A stretch of DNA of 22,849 nucleotides from JANLSE01 sp038214135 (GTDB lineage: Bacteria; Chloroflexota; Chloroflexia; Chloroflexales; Roseiflexaceae): contig JBBQSD010000102.1 of the NCBI GenBank assembly GCA_038214135.1, positions 1 to 22,849 on the forward strand, given 5' to 3'. A program made the position numbers and the translations under genes. The notes beneath the pieces are model-generated. The model saw nothing but the letters and a program-made list of their open reading frames with translations. It searched no databases and was not told where the DNA came from. How positions within the stretch are numbered: the first letter of the stretch is position 1; each line of letters starts with the position of its first letter. Positions 14,991-21,720 of this stretch are shown piece by piece.

Positions 14991-17003
14991 TTAGGACAAC
15001 ACCTTCGCAATCTCAAAGTGCATGCCATCGACACGCCCCGAGCCAAAGTGGCCGCCCCAATAGAACCCGAAGGCATTCGCAATCGGCACTAATTCACGCA
15101 CACAGCCGCGTTGGCCAACCAGCGCTGCTGGAACGCCAAGCCAATTTAGCTTTGTGGGAAAATCGGCATTGATATCGAAGGCCGTGCCAAAGGCATGGTT
15201 ACTGAGTACACTGGTTGAGCCACGAATGAAGCGTGGGTTATAATCGCCAGCATAGATGATGATCCGATCAAGCAGGCCAGCATCTTCCCAGGCTTTCCAT
15301 AGGCCGAGCAACTGTTTGACAGCCAGCCGATGCCAGAACAGGGTGCCGCTCTTTGGCGCTCCGGTTACTTTTCTGGCCGCCAGTGCCGCCAATTGCGGTA
15401 CGGCAACTGGAACAATATTATCCTGCTTCCAGGTGCCAAGCACCTCAATTCGTTCTGGGTTGCCAGCTACCGGTGCTGGCCGATAATCGAACTTGGAAAA
15501 GATGCGCTGGCGATCTTCAATAACAAATAGTGCATGCAGATCGGTTGGCGGCGGCGGCCAATTGACACTACCCTTATCACCACCTGGCACAATGATCTTT
15601 GCAGCCGGAACAACAACCGGCTGAGTCTGTACTGGTGGTGGCGGCGGCGCAGCAGCGGGTTGGGGCGACCAGTTTGTTATCTGTGGTGGCTTGGCAAGGT
15701 TGCTCTGCCGCTGAACTGCGCCAGCAGCTTCCTGGAACAACACATCCAACGCAAATACCTGCACACTCACGGCAACACCCTCAAAATTGGCCTGGTAGAT
15801 ACCACTAAGTGGTGTGCCGATCTTCGCATTCACTGCTGCTTGTTGGAATGGCGAATTCGCATTATAGGCCGCGCCAGATGGCGCATAGGTTGCTGCCCAC
15901 AGCGCCTCGCGCAGATTGCCAGCCTGCAGATCGCTCAGTTTACGAACATCGGACCAGACCGTGGCCGATTCGGGGTTGGCAATTGGGGTATAAACGGTAT
16001 CGGCACCGAAGACCTGATAGGCATAGCTGGCCCGATCAACAGTAAGCCGGTTGGCTCCACTCAGGATCGGGCCAAGCCGATTTTCTGCCGCGAACTGCGT
16101 TGTCGCCCAGTTCGGGTTAAAGCTGGTATTACCGCTGGTTGGCTTGCTACCAGCAATCCCTGCCGCATAGGCCGATTGTAGCAAATTATATTCAACACTG
16201 CCGGGAGCAGGAAAGCTGCCCTGGAGTCGTTCGCTCAGATTCTGTACTGCCGTCCAGCTCTCGCCCTCATTGAATGCGGTATCGCAGGCGAAATGCTGGT
16301 AGTTGAACGAACGGCCGCCAACCGTAACCCATGCGGAACGCGGCGAGCTTGCTGCCAATGCCATGCCCATTCCATTCTTAGCCGCGTGCAGATGGAAGGC
16401 CGAACCAATATTGAAGCCACCACCACGAATCTTGGAGGCCTCATTCTGCAAAAAGCTCCAGAAGCGCTGTGCCGCTGCCGGATCATCGCCAATACCCAGC
16501 ACCGCCCGGCGGTTCGTATCCACACCCAACACGGCCCGGCGGCGAACAATTTCTGGGAGTGTGTATAGTTCAACGCTGCCATCCTGTGTGCCGGGTTGCG
16601 CAGGAATCCAACGCAGGAGTGCTGCATCGGCCAACAACCCATAGCGCGCCTGGATCAGATCCACAAGCCAGTGCAGCGCAGCAATGCCTCCTGGCGCTGC
16701 TGTAGATTGTTCAACTACAATCCCAATACTGAGCAGATCAATATTGCGGCGGCGGTTGCCCAGTTTGGCTGTTCCGCTATGGCGTGCGGCCCGTTCTTCC
16801 TCAACGAGCTGGGTAATCGTGCCATTCAGGGCAACATGGTAATGTGGGGCGGATCGGGAATTACGCGCCGTGTAGGAGGATATTGCCTGGCTGGCTGGGG
16901 TCGAATCGAGATGGAACACGATTGCACTAATCGGCACAACCCGCCGTGTCGTGCTAGCCGAACGCGGAGCCGGACTCTGAGAGATCACAAACGAGTCGCT
17001 CAT
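14991..17003 (-). CDS. Amidase-2-like / M15 peptidase fusion, probable peptidoglycan hydrolase
   Basis: A 670-residue multidomain protein. Residues 25-210 resemble N-acetylmuramoyl-L-alanine amidase type 2: IVFHLDST with H31, APHYHVALNG with H54/H56, ARHSG with H75, and IDLLSIGIVVEQ. Residues 265-430 hold two related modules, each with an LxxAxYA start, a phenylalanine-led IGTPLSG-type motif and a QVFAxDxLF-type end. A Pro-rich linker with PPPPP follows (about 445-490). The C-terminus (about 545-670) is an M15/VanY-like peptidase with zinc ligands H603 and D610 in SNHAFGTAFDIN and H662 in GMHFE. No signal peptide is visible, which is odd for a wall hydrolase. The usual late amidase zinc ligands (a GH...DPG-type motif) are not apparent, so the amidase may be inactive. 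ATG 17003 has AAGGAG 7 bases upstream. Confidence 0.85.
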   Translation of the reverse strand: MSDSFVISQSPAPRSASTTRRVVPISAIVFHLDSTPASQAISSYTARNSRSAPHYHVALNGTITQLVEEERAARHSGTAKLGNRRRNIDLLSIGIVVEQSTAAPGGIAALHWLVDLIQARYGLLADAALLRWIPAQPGTQDGSVELYTLPEIVRRRAVLGVDTNRRAVLGIGDDPAAAQRFWSFLQNEASKIRGGGFNIGSAFHLHAAKNGMGMALAASSPRSAWVTVGGRSFNYQHFACDTAFNEGESWTAVQNLSERLQGSFPAPGSVEYNLLQSAYAAGIAGSKPTSGNTSFNPNWATTQFAAENRLGPILSGANRLTVDRASYAYQVFGADTVYTPIANPESATVWSDVRKLSDLQAGNLREALWAATYAPSGAAYNANSPFQQAAVNAKIGTPLSGIYQANFEGVAVSVQVFALDVLFQEAAGAVQRQSNLAKPPQITNWSPQPAAAPPPPPVQTQPVVVPAAKIIVPGGDKGSVNWPPPPTDLHALFVIEDRQRIFSKFDYRPAPVAGNPERIEVLGTWKQDNIVPVAVPQLAALAARKVTGAPKSGTLFWHRLAVKQLLGLWKAWEDAGLLDRIIIYAGDYNPRFIRGSTSVLSNHAFGTAFDINADFPTKLNWLGVPAALVGQRGCVRELVPIANAFGFYWGGHFGSGRVDGMHFEIAKVLS

Positions 17004-17149
17004 GAAATACTCCTTGGCTTGCGAATGCGCCTATCAGCAGGAGTCTAGCATAAATTAGGCTACAGGGCTATTGCGAATATAGCTGATAGACCGATAGCCG
17101 ATTATCTCTGAAAACCCTTCTATTCAATGATGTCGATGCCGATCGTTGC

Positions 17150-17214
17150 GTAGGGGCGGTTGGTGAACCGTCCGCATTGCCCATCATGGTGAGCGGTTCA
17201 CCAACCGCCCCTAC
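17150..17214. repeat. Inverted repeat with perfect 21 bp arms, GTAGGGGCG type
   Basis: The left arm 17150-17170 (GTAGGGGCGGTTGGTG...) and the right arm 17194-17214 (...CACCAACCGCCCCTAC) are exactly complementary, with a 23-base loop. The outer GTAGGGGCG is the same border motif as the palindromes at 8385 and 9792. It looks like a miniature palindromic element. There is no clear target duplication. Confidence 0.9.
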
Positions 17215-17297
17215 AATGCGTCATCGCATCGCCGATTATCTCCTACAAACATTCGCAAGGTCGTTGATCTAGACGCGATCTTGGCATCGTAATAAGC

Positions 17298-17326
17298 TTC
17301 TCCTTCTGGATGAGATGCCCTATAAT
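17298..17326 (+). promoter_or_regulatory. Candidate promoter of the histidine-kinase gene
   Basis: A perfect -10 TATAAT (17321-17326) with a weak -35 TTCTCC (17298-17303; 3 of 6) is spaced 17 bases. Transcription would start near 17333, about 45 bases before ATG 17377. Confidence 0.45.
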
Positions 17327-17376
17327 AGGTATCTATGGCATGCGCCGCGCCTCTTGTAGATAGATAGGTTACATCA

Positions 17377-18393
17377 ATGATGACATTTCCTCTCACGCTG
17401 CAGCAAGTACAAGAGCTTGCGCCTCGTTCGCTACGCTCATTGCGCACGGCCCGCTATGCTGGAGCGGGCAGCGATGTGCCACTGGCGACATTTCCGCCTT
17501 CTGCCCAAGCTACCATTCAGCGCATCTACACAACGCTGATCGAGCTGCTTGAAGGGGCAAGGCCCAGCGTCACCAATAACCCAACACTCGAACGAGCATC
17601 GCAGTTCGTTCGTGAGCATCGCTGGACTCAACAAATGCAGGATCTACGATCAATCACTATCGATCCAGGCAATGTAGCAATGAGCAGCCCGGTTGTTGGC
17701 CAGGTGCTGCATGATCTGCGTGGTGGCAGCCTTCAATCCATAAGCATACAGCTTCAGTTGATTGATCTCGGGCTATCAGAGGCGGTCAGCCTGGAGCGCA
17801 TCTTCCTACTCACACGCGATCACCTGAAGATTATGCGTAATTGCATCCCGGATCTGGATTCAGAGCGCTACACTCGCGATCTCGCTGATAGAGCGCATGG
17901 TGTCAAACTGCTGCTCGATAAATGGCACGAGGTGCATTATCAACTGCCAGGCAGTGATGCACAGGTATTTGTCGATTGCCAGTATGATGGAACCGTTGCG
18001 GATCGCTGTGTGGAATTTGCCGCTCTTGATCGCGTACTCTACAACCTAATGAATAATGCTACACGCTTTGCCGTGGATGGGCGGGTGTATCTCACGATTG
18101 TGCCGCTGCTCGAAACCGGTGAAGCAAGCCTACGATTTGTGATTGCCAATCATATTGATGCAACCCAATCTGCGACCCTACAGCAGCGCTTTGCTGAACA
18201 TTGGGAAGCCCTCTTCGCTGGTGGATTCACGACTGGTGGAAATGGTGTGGGCATGTCGGTCTGTGCCGAAATCATTGCGAATGCCTATGGCCTACCATCT
18301 GCGCTGCAAGCCATCGCCGAACGACATCTTGGTGCAACCGCACATGCCGATACCTTTGTGGTTTGGTTTCATTGGCCAATTGCTGCTGCGTAA
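17377..18393 (+). CDS. Soluble histidine kinase-like protein without a sensor domain
   Basis: Likely signal-transduction kinase of 338 residues with no membrane segment. Residues 1-100 have no recognised sensor domain. The H-box is VLHDLRGGSLQSI with H112, followed by a helical dimerisation region to about 180. The ATPase domain shows the N-box LYNLMNNATRF (N223, N227) and the G2 box FTTGGNGVGMSVC (284-296), followed by EIIANAYGL as in typical kinases. The G1 box, normally D-x-G-x-G, is replaced by FVIANHIDATQ, so nucleotide binding may be altered or absent. ATG 17377 has only a weak AGG upstream. No response regulator is adjacent; the orphan regulator at 9959 is 7 kb away and the PIG-L deacetylase follows after a 228-base repeat-filled gap. 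It could be a phosphotransfer protein or an anti-sigma-like ATPase instead. Confidence 0.85.
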   Translation: MMTFPLTLQQVQELAPRSLRSLRTARYAGAGSDVPLATFPPSAQATIQRIYTTLIELLEGARPSVTNNPTLERASQFVREHRWTQQMQDLRSITIDPGNVAMSSPVVGQVLHDLRGGSLQSISIQLQLIDLGLSEAVSLERIFLLTRDHLKIMRNCIPDLDSERYTRDLADRAHGVKLLLDKWHEVHYQLPGSDAQVFVDCQYDGTVADRCVEFAALDRVLYNLMNNATRFAVDGRVYLTIVPLLETGEASLRFVIANHIDATQSATLQQRFAEHWEALFAGGFTTGGNGVGMSVCAEIIANAYGLPSALQAIAERHLGATAHADTFVVWFHWPIAAA

Positions 18394-18399
18394 GCATGT

Positions 18400-18556
18400 A
18401 GCTTTCAGCTCTCAGCAAACCTAGCTCTCAGCTTTCAGCTCTCAGCTTGCTAACAATAGAGGTTTGTACAAGCACCAGCTTTGTAGTGACAGCAAGAACC
18501 TGCGCTTGCACCAAAAAGCTGACGGCTGATGGCTGACGGCTGACGGCTGACGGCTA
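18400..18556 (+). repeat. Dispersed repeat copy B with AGCTCTCAGC and GCTGACGGCT arrays
   Basis: The left array has AGCTTTCAGCTCTCAGC twice (18400-18447). The conserved body matches 3761-3847 over 18440-18527, including TTGTAGTGA, AGCAAGA and AAAAAGCTGACGGCT. The right array is (GCTGACG)n-type: GCTGACGGCTGATGGCTGACGGCTG and so on to 18556. Compared with copy A, both border arrays are expanded, so unit number varies between copies. Confidence 0.8.
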
Positions 18557-18621
18557 CTGTCGTACGAATACGGTATACTGCTGTATCACATGTTTACAGA
18601 GATGCATAGATTGAGGAAGCC

Positions 18622-19356
18622 ATGAGTGAGCAAACGGAGCGGCGGGTTGCGATAGTCGTGATGGCGCATCCCGACGATGCCGAATTTGGGTGTGCAGGAA
18701 CAATCGCCGGTTGGGTTCGCGAGGGTTGGGATGTCTATTATGTCGTCTGCACCGATGCATCGGGTGGCGGCCCCGATGACGCAACTGATGTCGGGCCGGC
18801 TGCGCGCCATGTGATCACAGAGACACGCAAGGCCGAACAGCGTGCTGCTGGAGCCGTGCTGGGCCTCAAGGATGTTATCTTCCTGGATTACCCGGATGGG
18901 CTTCTTGAACCAACGATTGAACTGCGCCGCGATCTTGTAAGGCTGTATCGAACCTACCAGCCAACCCGCCTGGTCTGCCAATCGCCAGAGCGAGCCTGGA
19001 AGCCGCAGTATGCCATCGGGCGCCATCATCCCGATCATCTGGCAGCTGGTGTTGCTGCAATGGCCGCACTCTACCCTGCTTCCCAAAATGGCTGGGATTT
19101 CCCGGAACTCCTGGCCGAGGGCCTGAAACCACACAAAATCCGCGAACTATTCGTCATGGGCGCACCGGAAGTCAACCATGCCATTGATATTAGCGCAACA
19201 CTCGATCTGAAGATCGAGGCCTTGCGTGCCCACGATAGCCAGGTCGGCGCGAGATTTGCCGAGATGGAACCGCGATTGCGCGAATGGGCTGCGAAAAATG
19301 GCGAGACGTATGGATTCGGCGCTGCAGAGGTGTTCCATCGCACAGAGAATGGGTAA
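18622..19356 (+). CDS. PIG-L / LmbE-family zinc deacetylase
   Basis: Zinc-dependent N-deacetylase of the family that includes GlcNAc-PI de-N-acetylase, MshB and BshB. The 244 residues match the family norm. The zinc motif AHPDDAE gives H16 and D19, and HHPDH gives the third ligand H139; D18 is the expected general base. The N-terminal fold is VAIVVMAHPDDAEFGCAGTIAGW, and the substrate-loop segment VVCTDASGGG is present. Members remove acetyl groups from amino-sugar glycosides, including thiol precursors such as GlcN-malate or GlcN-inositol, but the substrate here cannot be set from sequence. ATG 18622 has GAGGAAG at good spacing, and the zinc motif begins at residue 15 as usual. It is convergent with the LacI-STAS gene. 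Confidence 0.93.
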   Translation: MSEQTERRVAIVVMAHPDDAEFGCAGTIAGWVREGWDVYYVVCTDASGGGPDDATDVGPAARHVITETRKAEQRAAGAVLGLKDVIFLDYPDGLLEPTIELRRDLVRLYRTYQPTRLVCQSPERAWKPQYAIGRHHPDHLAAGVAAMAALYPASQNGWDFPELLAEGLKPHKIRELFVMGAPEVNHAIDISATLDLKIEALRAHDSQVGARFAEMEPRLREWAAKNGETYGFGAAEVFHRTENG

Positions 19357-19357
19357 C

Positions 19358-19461
19358 GTGACACGGTGACTATTTAACCAGGTGACAAGCTGACAAACTG
19401 ACAAGGTGAACGTGCTTGATTGGTGCAGTACAGCTTCGATGGGCATCTGTCACCGTGTCAC
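19358..19461. repeat. Repeat array with 13 bp inverted ends between convergent genes
   Basis: The ends GTGACACGGTGAC (19358-19370) and GTCACCGTGTCAC (19449-19461) are exact reverse complements. Between them run GGTGACAA, GCTGACAA, ACTGACAA and GGTGAAC in tandem (19381-19410), then GTGCTTGAT (19412-19420), the nonamer also found after GGAGTCA arrays. The hairpin could end transcription from both sides. Confidence 0.8.
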
Positions 19462-19481
19462 CCCCTCACCCTGTCGCGTAT

Positions 19482-21545
19482 TCAGCGTTTGATCAATGCC
19501 TGTACTGCTGCTGCCAATGTTGGGCGGGTTTCGATCTGGTTGAGATCAACACCAAGGCTCACGATACTCTGGGCAATCTCAGGGCGCACTCCAACAATAA
19601 TCACACGCGCACCAAGCAAACTAACGGCCCGTGCTATCTGGATGAAGGCAGCCGCCACATGTGTATCAACCAACGGCACACCAGTGATGTCGAGCAGAAC
19701 CCAGGCAGCTTTTTCTTGACTAACCCCTTCGAGCACACGTTCAATGATCTGTTGGGCGCGTCGCCCATTGATCGCTCCAATCAATGGTATCAGCAGAACT
19801 CCTGGCAGGAGTGGAATGCGTGGGCAGCCAAGTTCGTGGACAGTATCGGCCAGCGCACGTGCCTGTTCATAGGCAAGCTGTAGTGTTGCCTGGCTCTGCC
19901 GAACGGCATTGAGCAACTGTTCCTGATCGAGTGTCATACCAATTAGTGCAGTAACGAGTACACTACTATCGTAGCCGGTTACAACCGCAGAATCAATATA
20001 CGCGAACAATCCCCAATCGCGTGTTGGCGTGCGAATTGGCAGAATCCGCAGGCAGTGTTCAAATCCATGCTGTGTAATTGGGAGATCGTTGATTGGTGGG
20101 AATGCGGTTGTTTGAATCTGCCCGCCCGAAACAAGGCCAGGTGTTTCACGGCTGTAGGTGCTACGTACCTGGAGCATTGCATGGTTATTATCGGGCGACG
20201 CAACCCATAACCCCAACATAGCCCAGGTAATATCGGTGGGCCGCAGCCAATTCATTGTATTCAGATCCACCTGATCGGTGCCAAGAACATCGGCCATGAC
20301 CTGATTCTCAGCCTCCAGCAGCCGACGATAGCGACTAACCTCAACTGAACTCTGTGCGAAGTATGCACGAAACATGCCAAGCCGGCACTGAACCAAGAAG
20401 GCCGCCACCTGTGCAGGCATCAGCTGCTGGCCCTGCAGGGAGAGTTGTTGGTGTGCAGCAGCTTCAAGAATCGAGCCTATCTGATATAGCGTATGCAGAT
20501 CAGAGGTTAGCTGATGAAGCGACTGCCATGCAAGGCTCAGATCGGTGGCTGCTTGCTTCTCTCCGGCCAGATTCGCCGCTAAACATTCAACAATCCAGGT
20601 GATACCAGGCCACATGTGATCGGGTGGAACAGCGGTATCATACGCGAGCGGCTGCATAGCTGAACGAACAAGATCAATGATCAGCTCCTGCATCCAATTA
20701 TCAACAAGCTGGCTCTGGCTGGAAGTGATCTGGGCACCAAAGCATCCACACGATTCCCGGATGACGAGGCTCGTCGGTACATAGATAGGCGATTGCTCGC
20801 GTGACCCTCCGGCGATCTGCTGAAGCAAGGCCCGTGCGGCATACTCGCCAAGCATATCGAACCGCTGCCGCACGGTTGTCAGTGGCGGGTTTGTGTACTG
20901 CGCTGCGTCAATATCATCAAACCCAACCAGCGCAATATCTTGTGGCACACGCAGCCCAGCGGCACCTAACCCAGCGATCACGCCAATGGCATAATCATCG
21001 CTTGCAGCAACAACGGCTGTGAATGGCTTCTGCGTGGCAAGCACCTGCTCGATGGCTGCACGACCATGCTCTGGCCGATACCCACCACATTCGCCAAGTA
21101 ATGCTGGATCTGGCGTGATCCCATGCGCCAACAATACATCGCAGTAGCCCTGATAGCGCTGCTGAAAATCCTGATTGACCATATAGCCAACAAATGCAAT
21201 CTGCGTATGTCCATGCTCCAGGAGGTGCGTGACAAGCGCCATTGCGCCATGCAGGTTATCTGGCAGAATCGCTGTACCATTGTGATCCGAAGTTGGGGTA
21301 CTAATCGTGACAATCGGCTTGCCCTGCTTGGCCAGTTGATCAATGCCATCGGCATGAACCAGCACAATCCATCCATCAACAAGCTCCTCAGCCAGATGGG
21401 AAACGGCAACTTCATGCGCGGCTAGCTGAATAGCCAGTGTATGGCCGTGTTGTTCGGCAACCGCACGCTGAATACCGCTGAGAACCGCCGAATTGAATGG
21501 CCCTGTCAGGTGGTGGCTGAGCAAGCCGATTGTATATTCTGCCAT
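19482..21545 (-). CDS. LacI-type sugar-binding domain fused to RsbR-type STAS domain
   Basis: A 687-residue sensor. Residues 1 to about 270 resemble a LacI/Peripla_BP_3 domain: IGLLSHHLTGPFNSAVLSGIQRA, DGWIVLVHADGID, QIAFVGY, FTAVVAASDDYAIGVIAGL, DIALVGFDDIDAAQYTNPPLTTVRQ and VIRESCGC. No N-terminal DNA-binding helix or signal peptide precedes it. A middle region of about 300 residues is mostly helical. The C-terminus (about 574-687) is a STAS domain with LLDITGVPLVDT (T628) and GVRPEIAQSIVSLGVDL (S660), positions matching the phosphorylated threonines of RsbR proteins of the stressosome. I start at ATG 21545; the longer frame to 21782 runs through a repeat element (21645-21705) and is not protein-like. 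No RsbS or RsbT gene is nearby. Confidence 0.85.
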   Translation of the reverse strand: MAEYTIGLLSHHLTGPFNSAVLSGIQRAVAEQHGHTLAIQLAAHEVAVSHLAEELVDGWIVLVHADGIDQLAKQGKPIVTISTPTSDHNGTAILPDNLHGAMALVTHLLEHGHTQIAFVGYMVNQDFQQRYQGYCDVLLAHGITPDPALLGECGGYRPEHGRAAIEQVLATQKPFTAVVAASDDYAIGVIAGLGAAGLRVPQDIALVGFDDIDAAQYTNPPLTTVRQRFDMLGEYAARALLQQIAGGSREQSPIYVPTSLVIRESCGCFGAQITSSQSQLVDNWMQELIIDLVRSAMQPLAYDTAVPPDHMWPGITWIVECLAANLAGEKQAATDLSLAWQSLHQLTSDLHTLYQIGSILEAAAHQQLSLQGQQLMPAQVAAFLVQCRLGMFRAYFAQSSVEVSRYRRLLEAENQVMADVLGTDQVDLNTMNWLRPTDITWAMLGLWVASPDNNHAMLQVRSTYSRETPGLVSGGQIQTTAFPPINDLPITQHGFEHCLRILPIRTPTRDWGLFAYIDSAVVTGYDSSVLVTALIGMTLDQEQLLNAVRQSQATLQLAYEQARALADTVHELGCPRIPLLPGVLLIPLIGAINGRRAQQIIERVLEGVSQEKAAWVLLDITGVPLVDTHVAAAFIQIARAVSLLGARVIIVGVRPEIAQSIVSLGVDLNQIETRPTLAAAVQALIKR

Positions 21546-21644
21546 AGTGGTTCCGTGTGCCCTGGCGAAACAATGTGTAGAGAAATAATGTGTAGAGATA
21601 GACGCAAGAATATGCCCATTGTAGCATAGGCACATGATTGGAAT

Positions 21645-21705
21645 CCGCAGTCTGAAGCCTGCGGCCAGGGGGCAATGAACCCTAGCCGCAGGCTTCAGAC
21701 TGCGG
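21645..21705. repeat. Inverted-repeat element of the CCGCAGGCTTCAG family, copy 4
   Basis: The arms CCGCAGTCTGAAGCCTGCGG (21645-21664) and its exact 20-base reverse complement (21686-21705) surround a 21-base loop CCAGGGGGCAATGAACCCTAG. It is the most symmetrical of the four copies. The loop resembles that of copy 3 (CCAGGGGACGATGCACCATAG). It lies between the creatininase-family stop and the LacI-STAS start on the - strand. Confidence 0.9.
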
Positions 21706-21720
21706 TAGATAGTGTTGTGT

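Larger units (their letters stand above)
17004..17376. other. Divergent intergenic region
   Basis: This 373-base gap separates the - strand hydrolase from the + strand kinase. Besides the long palindrome at 17150-17214 and the kinase promoter at 17298-17326, I see no gene or known RNA in it. A - strand frame of 78 codons across 17211-17447 overlaps the kinase start and palindrome arm and is not protein-like. Confidence 0.7.
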
